Part shown: piece by piece, positions 45,809 through 57,323 of the stretch
How positions within the stretch are numbered: the first letter of the stretch is position 1
How the letters are laid out: each line of letters opens with the position of its first letter
Assembly (NCBI GenBank): GCA_028868535.1
Contig: JAGWUH010000002.1
Location: 1-64,000, forward strand
Length of the DNA: 64,000 nt
From: Sphingomonadales bacterium
GTDB lineage: Bacteria; Pseudomonadota; Alphaproteobacteria; Sphingomonadales; Sphingomonadaceae
Reading direction: 5' to 3'
Made by a program: the position numbers and the translations under genes
The notes under the pieces: model-generated
What the model was told of the DNA's origin: nothing
Databases searched by the model: none
What the model saw: the letters and a program-made list of their open reading frames with translations, nothing else

Positions 45809-46401
45809 GCCAGCCAGTCCAGCCGGCGCGACAGGTTGACCAGCAGGCCGGCGGTGACGCCCCAGATTTCGTGGCCGTGCCATTCGATCCGCCAGGTGTG
45901 GTGGATTGCGCCCTCGTGCTCGACTTCCATGCGCTGCTGGTTGCGGGGATCGAGCACGTGGTCGAGCGGCGCTTCGAACCACTGCGCGACCTCGTGCGGG
46001 TTGGGATCGAGCGCCAGGTCCGGGGGGATCATGCCGATCACCGGGGTGATCTCGAAGCCCGAGCCGGTGCGGTAGAGATCGCTGCTGCCGACGATGCGGA
46101 CAGCATCGGGAGGAATGCCGAGTTCCTCGTGCGCCTCGCGCAGGGCGGCATCCACCGGGGTCTCGTCGGCGTCGATCTTGCCGCCGGGCAGGGCGATCTG
46201 GCCGGGGTGGGCGCGCATGTTCGACGGGCGGTGGATCAGCAGGACGCCGGGGCGGGCGCGCTCGGTAATCGCGGCGAGCACGGCGGCGGGGCGGAAATCG
46301 TCGGCCTCGGACGGGATGCGGGTATCGGCATGGAGCGTGATGTCGTTGCGGGCATGGCCGCTGGCATGGCGCTCCGCCAGGCGGGTGAACAGCGCGCTCA
46401 T
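45805..46401 (-). CDS. CoA-type NUDIX pyrophosphatase
   Basis: A 198-residue NUDIX hydrolase. The NUDIX box is GGKIDADETPVDAALREAHE, and the upstream LLIHRPSNMRAHPGQIALPGG is the UPF0035 motif that marks CoA and acyl-CoA pyrophosphatases. It lies between the DUF1285 gene (overlap of four bases) and cca (overlap of four bases). A housekeeping role in CoA turnover is likely. Confidence 0.9.
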   Translation of the reverse strand: MSALFTRLAERHASGHARNDITLHADTRIPSEADDFRPAAVLAAITERARPGVLLIHRPSNMRAHPGQIALPGGKIDADETPVDAALREAHEELGIPPDAVRIVGSSDLYRTGSGFEITPVIGMIPPDLALDPNPHEVAQWFEAPLDHVLDPRNQQRMEVEHEGAIHHTWRIEWHGHEIWGVTAGLLVNLSRRLDWLA

Positions 46402-46943
46402 GCCGGCACCAGCGGAAAAGTGGCGCCTTGCGAAGTGACGGTCATGTCATCGGATTGCAGCGCAATCTCTATCAGTTGCGCGTAAGTGCTGCGATTGAGT
46501 CTCGCTTCGAGGCGATCGCGCACGACGACATAGAGCGCCGGCGTTTCGGGATCACCGCGGGCGGTGACCGGGTGATCGCGGCCGGCGATGACGAACTCGT
46601 CGGTGTTGAGGCGGAACACCAGCGCTTCGTCGCGGCGCTGGACGTCGACGGCGATGAACGGGGCATCGTCGACCGCGATCGACTGGCGTTCGGCCGGGGT
46701 AACCAGCCAGTGCTGGCCGGCATCGTCGCGGGTCAGCAGGCTGGAAAATGCACGGACCATCGCCGGGCGGGTGATCTCGCCGCCCTGGTGGTACCAGCGG
46801 CCGTCGGCGGCGATGCGCATCTCGCTGTCGAGCGTGTGCGGCGGGTTCCAGTTCGCCACCGGGGGCAGCTTGCGCGCGGCGAGCAGCTCGGCGACCTGGG
46901 CCAGCGACAGCGAGGCGAGTTCGGGGGGCGGTTCGTAAGGCAT
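46398..46943 (-). CDS. DUF1285 family protein
   Basis: A 181-residue protein of the DUF1285 family (WYHQGGEITRPAMVRAFSSLL, WLVTPAERQSIAVDDAPFIAVDV, then the terminal MTVTSQGATFPLV). Function is unknown; members commonly stand upstream of a CoA-type NUDIX gene and cca in alphaproteobacteria, as here. Starts at ATG 46943. Confidence 0.88.
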   Translation of the reverse strand: MPYEPPPELASLSLAQVAELLAARKLPPVANWNPPHTLDSEMRIAADGRWYHQGGEITRPAMVRAFSSLLTRDDAGQHWLVTPAERQSIAVDDAPFIAVDVQRRDEALVFRLNTDEFVIAGRDHPVTARGDPETPALYVVVRDRLEARLNRSTYAQLIEIALQSDDMTVTSQGATFPLVPA

Positions 46944-46987
46944 CGGCGCCGGCGGATATGGGCGATCCGGTGGCCGCTGGGAAGTCC

Positions 46988-47509
46988 CTAGCCCAGCCAG
47001 GGGCCGAGCATGCCCGACTTCGGCAGTACGGCGGGATTGTCGCAGCGCACCAGCAGGCGGTGCTTGTCGTAAGGCCCGGGGAGGTTCCAGCCGGCGGTCC
47101 CGGCATTGGTGAAGCCCCAGAAGCGGCCGTAGTACTCGGGATCGCCGATCATCACCTGCGGCAGCGGCGCGCGCGGATCGAGCGCGGCGAGCGCGGCGGT
47201 CATCAGTGCCTTGCCGTAGCCGGCGCCCTGCTGTTCGGGCAGCACCGCGACCGGGCCGACCATGATCATCGGGTGGGCGCGGCCGTTCTCGTCGGTCAGT
47301 GCCACCGGCCAGCACTGGATCGTGCCGACCAGCTGCTGCTCCGCGTCGATCGCGGCGAACGACAGGCCGGGGAGCCAGTCCATGCCCTCGCGCACCTTGT
47401 AGGCGGTGCGGGTGCGGCGCTCGGGCTCGAAGGCGCGGTCCAGCAGGTCTTCGACCAGGGCGGGATCGACGTTGTCGAGCGGGATCAGGACGGTTTCGGT
47501 GGCGGACAT
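46988..47509 (-). CDS. GNAT-family N-acetyltransferase
   Basis: A 173-residue GNAT protein. The acetyl-CoA binding segment is MIMVGPVAVLPEQQGAGYGKAL (Q/R-x-x-G-x-G/A pattern), followed by LMTAALAALDPRAPLPQVMIGDPEYYGRFGF-type text ending in FWGFTNAGTAGWNLPGPYD. Similar proteins are annotated as putative N-acetyltransferases of YhbS type. Its start is 85 bp from the divergent rnhB start. Confidence 0.9.
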   Translation of the reverse strand: MSATETVLIPLDNVDPALVEDLLDRAFEPERRTRTAYKVREGMDWLPGLSFAAIDAEQQLVGTIQCWPVALTDENGRAHPMIMVGPVAVLPEQQGAGYGKALMTAALAALDPRAPLPQVMIGDPEYYGRFWGFTNAGTAGWNLPGPYDKHRLLVRCDNPAVLPKSGMLGPWLG

Positions 47510-47594
47510 GCGGCGGGCGGATAGGCGTGGCGGGGGGTTATGGCAACCTTTGGGGTTGCGCGGGCGCGCCACCAGGAGGCAGTTAGGGCGCATC

Positions 47595-48203
47595 ATGACC
47601 GCATTTTCGTTTGGTGACCGTCTGGTGATCGGGGTGGACGAGGCCGGGCGCGGGCCGCTGGCCGGGCCGGTGGTCGCGGGCGCGGTGGTGCTGTGCGACG
47701 GCGGCGTGGCCGGGCTCGCCGATTCCAAGAAACTGGCCGCGGCGCGGCGCGGCGTGCTCGAAGGCGAGATCAAGACGCGGTGTCGCTGGGCGGTGGGGGT
47801 GGTGGATGTCGACGAGATCGACCGGCGCAACATCTTCGGCGCGACGATGCTGGCGATGGCGCTGGCGGTGGGAGCGCTGTGCCGTGAACTCGCGCGGGAG
47901 CCCGACGAGGTGCTGGTCGACGGCAACCTGACCCCGGCGGGGCGCCTGCCGGAGTGGCGCTGGACGGCGCGGGCGATCGTCGGCGGCGATGGTTGCGAGC
48001 CGTGCATTTCCGCCGCGTCGATCATCGCCAAGGAGCATCGCGACCGGTTGATGCGCGAATATGCGTTGCAGCACCCGCAGTACGGCTGGGAGCGCAACGC
48101 CGGTTATGGCACGCCCGAGCATCTCGCGGCGCTGCGCGAACATGGGCCGAGCCCGTTGCATCGGCGCAGTTTCGCGCCGGTGGCGCAGCTCGTGCTGATC
48201 TAG
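47595..48203 (+). CDS. rnhB: ribonuclease HII
   Basis: RNase HII (202 aa) cleaves RNA in RNA-DNA hybrids and at single ribonucleotides. The catalytic motifs are VIGVDEAGRGPLAGPVVAGAV, DSKKL and EVLVDGN, GDGCEPCISAASIIAKEHRD. ATG 47595 is chosen. It stands 11 bases before the SDR gene. Confidence 0.96.
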   Translation: MTAFSFGDRLVIGVDEAGRGPLAGPVVAGAVVLCDGGVAGLADSKKLAAARRGVLEGEIKTRCRWAVGVVDVDEIDRRNIFGATMLAMALAVGALCRELAREPDEVLVDGNLTPAGRLPEWRWTARAIVGGDGCEPCISAASIIAKEHRDRLMREYALQHPQYGWERNAGYGTPEHLAALREHGPSPLHRRSFAPVAQLVLI

Positions 48204-48214
48204 GGGGCAGGCAT

Positions 48215-49132
48215 ATGGCGGGTGGATTTACCGAGGCGGACATTCCGGACCAGCGCGGTCGGACCGCGATCGTCACCGGGGCGAACACCGGCATCGGCTT
48301 CGAGATCGCGCGGGCGCTGGCGGGCAAAGGCGCGCGGGTGCTGCTGGGTTGCCGCGACGAGGACAAAGCGCGGCAGGCGATGGCGCGGATTGCCAGCCAG
48401 GTCCCGGGCGCGGCGCTGGCGTTCCTGCCGCTCGACCAGGCGGACCTGGGTTCGGTGCGACGGGCGGCGGAAATTGCCGCGGGCGAGGACCGGCTGGACC
48501 TGCTGGTCAACAATGCCGGGGTGATGTTTCCGCCGCTGACCCGGACCGCGCAGGGGCATGAGCTGCAGTTCGGGGTCAACCACCTCGGCACGTTCGCGCT
48601 GACCGGGCTGCTGCTGCCGAAGCTGGCCGGGTGCCCGGGGGCGCGGGTGGTGGTGACCTCCAGCCTGGCGCACCGGCGCGGCCGCATCCAGTGGGACGAT
48701 ATCGACGCGCAGCGCGGCTATCACGCGGCCAACCGCTATGGCGACAGCAAGCTGATGAACCTGCTGCACGTGCAGGAGCTCGACCGGCGGCTGCGCGGGG
48801 CGGGATCGCCGGTCATGGCGGTGGCCTGCCATCCTGGCGTGGCGGCGACCGAGCTGATGCGCCACGGCAATGCGCTGGCGCGGGCGATCTGGCCGCTGGT
48901 GGGCAAGCTGCTGAACTCCCCGGCGATGGGGGCCTGGCCGGCGTTGCAGGCGGCGACCGACCCGGCGGCGCGGCCGGGCGGCTTTTACGGGCCGCAGGGG
49001 CTGTGGGAGGCGCGCGGCCCCTCGGGCGAGGCGAGCCGGACGCGGCCGTCGCTGGACGCCGGGCTGGCGCGCCGGCTGTGGGATCTCTCGGTCGAGCTGA
49101 CCGGGGTCGATCCGCTGCCGCCGGCGCCGTGA
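48215..49132 (+). CDS. short-chain dehydrogenase/reductase
   Basis: A 305-residue classical SDR. NAD(P) loop TGANTGIGFEIARAL, NNAG motif (LLVNNAGVMFPPL), catalytic Ser in VVTSSLAHRRG and YGDSK as the Y-x-x-x-K pair. It resembles retinol-dehydrogenase/oxidoreductase-like SDRs of about 300 residues. Start by ATG 48215, GGGGG ribosome site. Function is open. Confidence 0.92.
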   Translation: MAGGFTEADIPDQRGRTAIVTGANTGIGFEIARALAGKGARVLLGCRDEDKARQAMARIASQVPGAALAFLPLDQADLGSVRRAAEIAAGEDRLDLLVNNAGVMFPPLTRTAQGHELQFGVNHLGTFALTGLLLPKLAGCPGARVVVTSSLAHRRGRIQWDDIDAQRGYHAANRYGDSKLMNLLHVQELDRRLRGAGSPVMAVACHPGVAATELMRHGNALARAIWPLVGKLLNSPAMGAWPALQAATDPAARPGGFYGPQGLWEARGPSGEASRTRPSLDAGLARRLWDLSVELTGVDPLPPAP

Positions 49133-49136
49133 CGGC

Positions 49137-49865
49137 TCAGCCTGCGGGCGTTCCCTGCCGGCCCCAGGCCTTGCGGGTCATGTCGGCGAGGTAGTCCTTC
49201 ATCATCCGTTCGCGCTGTTCGGGCGTGGGCTGGGTCTCGGCGGCCCCGAGTTCGGCCTTGGCGCCGGCACCGGCAAGCAGCTCCTCCTTGCTGTTGACGC
49301 GGGGGTAGGGAACATCCGGCACCGGGACGCCGAGGAACGCGCAGAGCGGCGCCCAGCCGTCGCCGGCGCGATGGACCAGCAGCCGCCCGGGCGGAAGGCC
49401 GGCGATCACCGCGGCGCGCCAGCGATCGAACCAAGCGACCATCCATTCGCGATCGTCGAGATGGTCGAGGATCTCGGCATAGATCGCCGCGTGCATGAAT
49501 TCGGCCAGCGGCCCGGTGGTCTGGACCGCGACCGCCTGCGGCGAGAGGATCGTCTGGCGCACCGATTCATGCCAGGCGGCGCCATCGCGATCGGTAAGGA
49601 TCACTTTCGCGTCCGGGTAGCGCGCCGCGAGTTCGCGCCACCAGGTGCAGGCCGGATAATCGACGGTGGCGGCGAACCCGTCGAAGATCGCGTCCCAGTC
49701 GGGCGCGCCGCGGGCGACGGCCTGCCACTGCGGCAGGCGCCGCCGGCCTTCGGAAAACACCTCGGTCATGTGGTAGCACGGACCGAAGCCGAGCCGTTCC
49801 AGCGCCAGCTTCAGCGACAGCGTTCCGGTGCGGCCGAGGCCGGCGCCGATGACCTTGAGTGCCAT
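49137..49865 (-). CDS. sulfotransferase-like P-loop protein
   Basis: A 242-residue protein of the sulfotransferase-type P-loop family. GAGLGRTGTLSLKLALERLG is the phosphosulfate-binding loop, FGPCYHMTEVF and AKVILTDRDGAAWHESV follow. Such proteins are widespread in Sphingomonadales; substrate and PAPS dependence are not shown. It ends 5 bases from the convergent SDR gene and starts 72 bases before the GANTC cluster of the divergent ccrM region. Confidence 0.82.
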   Translation of the reverse strand: MALKVIGAGLGRTGTLSLKLALERLGFGPCYHMTEVFSEGRRRLPQWQAVARGAPDWDAIFDGFAATVDYPACTWWRELAARYPDAKVILTDRDGAAWHESVRQTILSPQAVAVQTTGPLAEFMHAAIYAEILDHLDDREWMVAWFDRWRAAVIAGLPPGRLLVHRAGDGWAPLCAFLGVPVPDVPYPRVNSKEELLAGAGAKAELGAAETQPTPEQRERMMKDYLADMTRKAWGRQGTPAG

Positions 49866-49936
49866 GGCAGTCTCCCTTCCTGTTTTCGGCGCGATGAAAG
49901 CACGGTCGGCGCCGGTCGAGAAATAATTTTGGCGGC

Positions 49937-52342
<2,406 letters not shown>

Positions 52343-52431
52343 GGTTCGCGAACCGATCGGATCGGCCGCTCCGGATTCCGGTTTGGCCGCGTTTTCCGGG
52401 GCGTTTCGCGTTCCCCGCCCTTGCAAGCGCT

Positions 52432-53457
52432 TCAGGGCGCGGGTGCCGGTTCTTCCTCGGCAGCGGGGGGCGCGGATTGCTCGAGCGTGAGCGGGGTGGT
52501 TTCCGCGTCCTTGTCGACCCTGGCGTATTCGGCCTGGATGCGGGCCGAAGGTTCGCGGAATTCGTCCCAGGGCAACGGCTTCTTCAGCGTCAGTTCCCAG
52601 CGCGACAGCCAGTCGAGGCCGTCCTTGCCGACGTAGGTGTCGGGGGTGCGGTAGGCCGGATCGCGCATGGCGCGGGACAGCGGCACGACCTTCAGCCGGT
52701 TGCGTTCCAGGATGGCGGCGAGATCGTCGACGGTGTCGGCATTGAGGCGCGTCGCGTGGAGCAGCAGGACGTGGGCGATGTCGCGGCCGAACAGCGCGTG
52801 CGCGGCCTGCCGGTACCAGACGATCGAGCGCTGCAGGTAGGACAGCCAGGCGCGCCGCAGCGCGCGGGCGTGAACATCGTCGTGGCGGGCCAGCGCGGCG
52901 TCGTAGGGTTCGGCGAATTCATAGTCCGAGGGGACGATCGTCACCGGCGCGACGCGATAGCCGTGACGCCGCAGCCAGGTGTCGATCGCGCGGCGGGCGG
53001 CGGCGGTCGTGCCGGTCTCCAGGTAGGGGTGGCGGAACCAGCGGGGCTTGAGGCCGCGCGGCGCCAGCAAGGTGCGCAGGACGGCGTCGTCGTGGGCGAT
53101 GTCGGCGATATAGGCGGCGGCGCCGATCTCCCTGGGGCTTTCGTGCGAGAACGTGTGGTTGCCGAGCTCCATCCCGGCATCGAGCCACTGCTGCAGGATG
53201 GCGCTTTGCCGCGCCGGCACGCGCTCCTCGAGCTTGCCGCCGACGACGAAGCCGGTGGCGGGATAGTGGTGCCGCCTGAGGCCGGCGAGCAGCGCCGTCG
53301 TCAGCGCGTCGGCGTAGTCCTGGTCCTCGACCAGGGCGAGTTCGGGCAGGTCGTCGAAGGTCAGGGCGACGGTGCCGCGCGCGGGCGGCGGCGGCGCCGC
53401 GGCAGCGGGCGTGGCGAGGGCGAGCAGGAAGGCGGAAAGCAGGGTGGCGGGACGCAT
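52432..53457 (-). CDS. exported polysaccharide deacetylase family protein
   Basis: A 341-residue secreted protein with a signal peptide (LLSAFLLALATPAAAA). The NodB fold follows: TFDDLP (catalytic Asp and metal Asp), GNHTFSH (metal His pair), RHPYLETG and LLHATRLN. The tail is Pro/Glu-rich (SAPPAAEEEPAPAP). It likely deacetylates a cell-wall or envelope polysaccharide in the periplasm. Family length and motifs are normal. Confidence 0.92.
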   Translation of the reverse strand: MRPATLLSAFLLALATPAAAAPPPPARGTVALTFDDLPELALVEDQDYADALTTALLAGLRRHHYPATGFVVGGKLEERVPARQSAILQQWLDAGMELGNHTFSHESPREIGAAAYIADIAHDDAVLRTLLAPRGLKPRWFRHPYLETGTTAAARRAIDTWLRRHGYRVAPVTIVPSDYEFAEPYDAALARHDDVHARALRRAWLSYLQRSIVWYRQAAHALFGRDIAHVLLLHATRLNADTVDDLAAILERNRLKVVPLSRAMRDPAYRTPDTYVGKDGLDWLSRWELTLKKPLPWDEFREPSARIQAEYARVDKDAETTPLTLEQSAPPAAEEEPAPAP

Positions 53458-53510
53458 GGCTTCAGTTTAGCGCAAAGACGGAGGCGTGGCAGCAGGGCGT
53501 GGTCGATATT

Positions 53511-54296
53511 CTACAACGCGTAGCCGCCGTCGCTGGTGAAGACGATGCCGGTGACGTTGGCGGCGGCGTCGGACAGCAGGAAGCCGATCTGCGCGGCGAT
53601 CTCGGCGGCGGTGGCGACGTGGCCGAGCGGGCTGGCCTCGTCGACCAGCGATTGCAGCGCCGCCTCGCGGCTGCCGAGGCTGGATTCGAGCGCGCGGAAG
53701 TGGCTGGTCCTGGTCCAGATCGGGGTGTCGACGCGGCCGGGGGCGATCGCGTTGACGCGGATGCCGTCGCGGGCGTGCTCGGCCGCGGCGATCCGCGCAA
53801 GATGGGCGATGGCGGCCTTGCTGGAACCATAGGCGGCGGTGTTGGCAAGCGGCTTCACCCCCGCGACCGAGCTGGTCAGAACCAGGCTGCGGCCGGCGGG
53901 CGGGCCTGGCTGGTCCCCGGCGCCCAGCATGGCGCGGAGCACGCATTGCAGACCGAGGAAGACGCCGTCGAGGTTGACCGCGAGCGTGCGCTTCCAGCCT
54001 TCCCAGTCCTGCTGCACCAGCGGGCAGCCATCGGCAATGCCGGCGTTGAGCAGGGCGTGATCGAGGCGGGGCAGGCGCGGCGCGAGATCGGACCAGAGCG
54101 ACGGCGCGGCGACATCGCCGGCGATGCGGTGGACGCGTCCGGGGAGGTCGATCGCGGCGAGGCCGGGTTCGTCGCGATCGACGAGCCAGAGTTCCGCGGC
54201 GCCTTGCGCGGCCAGCCACTGCGCGGTGGCGAGGCCGATGCCCGAAGCGGCGCCGGTGATGAGGGCGCTGCGCCCGGTGAAAACCCGCGTTGCCAT
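53511..54296 (-). CDS. short-chain dehydrogenase/reductase
   Basis: A 261-residue SDR. TGAASGIGLATAQWLAA binds the cofactor; ALLNAGIADG stands for the NAG motif; Ser in LTSSVAGVKPL, Y-x-x-x-K as YGSSK in TAAYGSSKAAI. The NAIAPGRVDTPI and FLLSDAAANVTGIVFTSDGGYAL ends are typical. A 2,3-dihydro-diol or acyl reductase role cannot be decided. Confidence 0.9.
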   Translation of the reverse strand: MATRVFTGRSALITGAASGIGLATAQWLAAQGAAELWLVDRDEPGLAAIDLPGRVHRIAGDVAAPSLWSDLAPRLPRLDHALLNAGIADGCPLVQQDWEGWKRTLAVNLDGVFLGLQCVLRAMLGAGDQPGPPAGRSLVLTSSVAGVKPLANTAAYGSSKAAIAHLARIAAAEHARDGIRVNAIAPGRVDTPIWTRTSHFRALESSLGSREAALQSLVDEASPLGHVATAAEIAAQIGFLLSDAAANVTGIVFTSDGGYAL

Positions 54297-54364
54297 GGCG
54301 ACGATGCTAGCGCGCCGCCGGGGCGGCTGTCGAGCGTGCGGTCAGCGCGGGATCAAGGTCGCGC

Positions 54365-55783
54365 TCAGGCCGCGTTTTCGATGCCGAGGTCCGACAGCTT
54401 GCGGTAGAGCGTGGAGCGGCCGATGCCGAGGCGGCGGGCGACCTCGGTCATGCGGCCGCGATAGTGGCCGATGGCGAGGCGGATGACGTCGGCCTCGATT
54501 TCCTCGAGCGGGCGCAGGTTGCCGTCGGGGGTGAACAGCATGACGCCGACGCTCTCGTGCAGCGGCGCGCCGGCCGGCCCCTGGCTGACCATGTCGGAGA
54601 GTTGCGGGAAATCGTCCGAGGTCAGCGCGTCGCCGTCGCAGAACACCGCGGCGCGGAACAGCACCGCCTGGAGCTGGCGGACGTTGCCCGGCCAGCTGTA
54701 GGCGGCGAGCAGGGCCAGCGCGCTGTCGGTGATGCCGAGCGGGCGCAGACCGGGCTGTTCGCCGATGCGGGCGAGGAAGTGACGGGCGAGGGCAGGGATG
54801 TCGCCGGTGCGGTCGCGCAGCGCCGGCAGCGAGACGGTGACGGGGCTGAGCGCTTCCTGCAGCTCGGGCAGGAACAGGCCGTCGGTGACCAGTTCGCGCA
54901 GCGGGAAGTTGGCGGCGGCGATCAGTCGCACGTCGACGCGGAAGGCATGGCGGGCGCCGATCGGGCGGCAGATGCCGTGGCTGATCGCCTCGACCAGCCG
55001 CTGCTGCACGGTTTCGGGCAGGCGATCGATCTCGTCGATCGCCAGGGTGCCGCCGTCGCAATGCTGGAGCGCGCCGATCTGGCGGTCGAAAGCGCCGGGG
55101 AAGGCGCCCTTTTCGTGGCCGAACAGCACCGATTCGATCGAATTGGGCGGAGTGGTGCCGACGTTGACGATGCGCAGCGGCATCTTGGCGCGCAGCGACG
55201 CGGCGTGAATCGCGCGGACCAGCATTTCCTTGCCGGTGCCCGATTCGCCCTCGACCAGCACCGGGCCGTGGCCGCGTGCGGCCTTGGCGGCGATCGCCAG
55301 CGCGGTGCGGAAGCCGGGGGCGGCGCCGATCATCGCGTCGAAATCAGGCGTTGCCGGCATCTTTTCGGTGAGCGGCTGGAGCTCGGCGCGGGGCGCCTCG
55401 CGGGTGGTGGCGGCGCGCAGCGCCGTCATCAGCCGATCGGGCGCGACCGGCTTGATCAGGTAGTCGGTGGCGCCGGCGCGCATCGCCTCGACCGCGAGCA
55501 GCGGCGAGGCGCTGGTCGTCAGCATCAGGATCGGCAGCGCCGGGCGGCGGCTCTTGAGCTCGGCGATCAGCGCGCAGGCATCGTCGCCGGGAACCCACTG
55601 GTCGAGGATGATCGCGCCGAGCTGCATGCCCTGGCGCGTGCCGAGCGTGGCGATCGCGGTCTCGGTGTCGCGGACCACGACCGTGCGCCAGCCCTCGCGG
55701 GAGGCGAGCGCGCTGATCAGACGGCTCTGCGCCGGCTCGTCGTCGATCAGCATCAGCAGGCGTTGTTCGGTTTCGGACATCAT
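54365..55783 (-). CDS. NtrC-like regulator with receiver, AAA+ and Fis domains; altered GAFTGA
   Basis: A 472-residue regulator: receiver (DDE near residue 15, phospho-Asp 61 in IILDQWV), AAA+ domain with Walker A GESGTGKE at 179-186 and Walker B GGTLAIDEIDRLP, and a C-terminal Fis-type HTH (MTEVARRLGIGRSTLYRKL). The loop that contacts sigma-54 reads GAFPGA (226-231) instead of GAFTGA, so ordinary sigma-54 activation is doubtful. It is divergent from the cytochrome oxidase/transhydrogenase genes, 268 bp away. Confidence 0.88.
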   Translation of the reverse strand: MMSETEQRLLMLIDDEPAQSRLISALASREGWRTVVVRDTETAIATLGTRQGMQLGAIILDQWVPGDDACALIAELKSRRPALPILMLTTSASPLLAVEAMRAGATDYLIKPVAPDRLMTALRAATTREAPRAELQPLTEKMPATPDFDAMIGAAPGFRTALAIAAKAARGHGPVLVEGESGTGKEMLVRAIHAASLRAKMPLRIVNVGTTPPNSIESVLFGHEKGAFPGAFDRQIGALQHCDGGTLAIDEIDRLPETVQQRLVEAISHGICRPIGARHAFRVDVRLIAAANFPLRELVTDGLFLPELQEALSPVTVSLPALRDRTGDIPALARHFLARIGEQPGLRPLGITDSALALLAAYSWPGNVRQLQAVLFRAAVFCDGDALTSDDFPQLSDMVSQGPAGAPLHESVGVMLFTPDGNLRPLEEIEADVIRLAIGHYRGRMTEVARRLGIGRSTLYRKLSDLGIENAA

Positions 55784-55925
55784 TCAGCCTGGCAATCTCT
55801 TTGCGAGACGCCATTCATAGGGCGGTTGGGTAAAGACCCGATTAAGCTCGCGCCGCCGGCGGGCGGCCTGCGGCAGGGGACAGGCAGAAATCCGGGCAAT
55901 TGTCGCAATCGTCGGGCGTTTCGGC

Positions 55926-55954
55926 TTGAGCGGGCAACGCGGCGGCGATATGGG
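55926..55954 (+). promoter_or_regulatory. possible sigma-70 promoter for the coxIV-pnt transcript
   Basis: TTGAGC at 55926-55931, a 17-base spacer and TATGGG at 55949-55954 form a weak but properly spaced promoter about 100 bp upstream of the gene at 56052. No other better match was seen in the gap. Confidence 0.3.
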
Positions 55955-56051
55955 CGTGACGTCGGCGCGGCAAATCCTGTTGCCGGCCGAGGAGTTTCGC
56001 GGGGGCCTGGGCTCCGCGCGGGCAACCGCAACGCTTAGGGGAAGATCGAGA

Positions 56052-56183
56052 ATGGCTTCGGGCAACAACATGAAGGCGCACCAGTCGACCTACGAGGGCT
56101 TCCTGAGCCTCGTGAAGTACGGCACGCCGGCGGTGGCGCTGATCACGGCTCTGGTCATCTTCCTGATCACCCGCCATCACTGA
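56052..56183 (+). CDS. aa3-type cytochrome c oxidase subunit IV
   Basis: A 43-residue single-span protein, MKAHQSTYEGFLSLVKYGTP followed by AVALITALVIFLITRHH, matching the COX4_pro_2-type mini-subunit found in alphaproteobacteria. The ATG at 56052 gives six residues before MKAHQ; the inner ATG at 56070 is also possible. The other oxidase subunits are not in the window; it stands 8 bases before pntAA and is probably transcribed with it. Confidence 0.85.
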   Translation: MASGNNMKAHQSTYEGFLSLVKYGTPAVALITALVIFLITRHH

Positions 56184-56191
56184 TCGCCATC

Positions 56192-57319
56192 GTGGCCGGC
56201 CCTGTGCGCATCGCCGTCCTGCGTGAGCGGGCCAGCGGGGAGACCCGCGTGTCCGCGACGCCGGAGACCGTGAAGAAGTTCATCGCGCTGGGCGCGGTGG
56301 TGGCGGTGGAGCCGGGCGCGGGCCTGGCGGCATCGATTGCCGATGCCGATTATGCGGCGGCCGGGGCCAGCGTTTCCGACGGCGCGCTGACCGGTGCGGA
56401 CATCGTGCTGGGCGTGCAGGGGCCGGAACTGGCGGCGCTTTCGGGCGCGCATGACGGGGCGTGGATCGTCGCCGGGCTCGATCCGTTCGGAAACCGGGCG
56501 CGCGTCGCTGCCTATGCCGAGCAGGGCTTCGAGGCGCTGGCGATGGAGTTCATGCCGCGCATCACCCGTGCGCAGTCGATGGACATCCTCTCGTCGCAGT
56601 CGAACCTGGCCGGCTACAAGGCGGTGATCGATGCCGCCGGGGTCTATGGCCGGGCGTTTCCGATGATGATGACGGCGGCCGGCACGGTCTCGGCGGCCAA
56701 GGCGTTCGTGATGGGCGTCGGGGTCGCGGGCCTGCAGGCGATCGCGACGGCGCGGCGGCTGGGGGCGCAGGTGAGCGCCACCGACGTGCGCAGCGCGACC
56801 AGGGAGCAGATCCAGTCGCTGGGCGCGAAGCCGATCTTCGTCGAGAGCGTGGCGGGGATCGAGGGCGAGGGCGCGGGCGGCTATGCCACCGAGATGTCCG
56901 AGGAGTACCAGCGCGCGCAGGCCGAGCTGGTGTCCGGGCATATCGCCAAGCAGGACATCGTCATCACCACCGCGCTGATCCCGGGGCGGGCGGCACCGCG
57001 GCTGATCAGCGACGCGCAGATCGCGACGATGAAGCCGGGCAGCGTGATCTTCGATCTCGCGGTGGCGCAAGGCGGCAACGTCGAGGGTTCGGTGGCCGAC
57101 CAGGTGGTCGAGCGGCACGGCGTGAAGATCATGGGCTGGTCGAATACGCCGGCGCGGCTGCCGGCGGATGCCTCGGCACTGTTCTCGCGCAACCTCTACA
57201 ACTTCCTCTCCGCCTTCTGGGACAAGGAAGCCGGGCGGCCGGTGCTCGATGCCGAGATCGGCGATGCCGTGCGGCTGACGCGCGGTGGGCAGGTGGTCCA
57301 TCCGAGGCTGCTGGGGTAG
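56192..57319 (+). CDS. pntAA: NAD(P) transhydrogenase subunit alpha, part 1
   Basis: The NAD(H)-binding domain I of the proton-translocating transhydrogenase (375 aa). RIAVLRERASGETRVSATPETV, the QSNLAGYKAVIDAA region, the Rossmann motif MGVGVAGLQAIATARRLGA and the RDQ-loop stretch are present. GTG 56192. In alphaproteobacteria the alpha subunit is split in two genes, as here, but an extra ORF separates them. Confidence 0.96.
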   Translation: MAGPVRIAVLRERASGETRVSATPETVKKFIALGAVVAVEPGAGLAASIADADYAAAGASVSDGALTGADIVLGVQGPELAALSGAHDGAWIVAGLDPFGNRARVAAYAEQGFEALAMEFMPRITRAQSMDILSSQSNLAGYKAVIDAAGVYGRAFPMMMTAAGTVSAAKAFVMGVGVAGLQAIATARRLGAQVSATDVRSATREQIQSLGAKPIFVESVAGIEGEGAGGYATEMSEEYQRAQAELVSGHIAKQDIVITTALIPGRAAPRLISDAQIATMKPGSVIFDLAVAQGGNVEGSVADQVVERHGVKIMGWSNTPARLPADASALFSRNLYNFLSAFWDKEAGRPVLDAEIGDAVRLTRGGQVVHPRLLG

Positions 57320-57323
57320 CGCC

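Noticed and set aside
52343..52354. Terminator at GGTTCGCGAACC after folP
   Set aside because: A short palindrome with no loop room and no T-run; it does not meet terminator requirements.
55784..56051. Sigma-54 promoter in the gap beside the NtrC-like gene
   Set aside because: No GG-N10-GC pair with the extended -24/-12 consensus was found on either strand.
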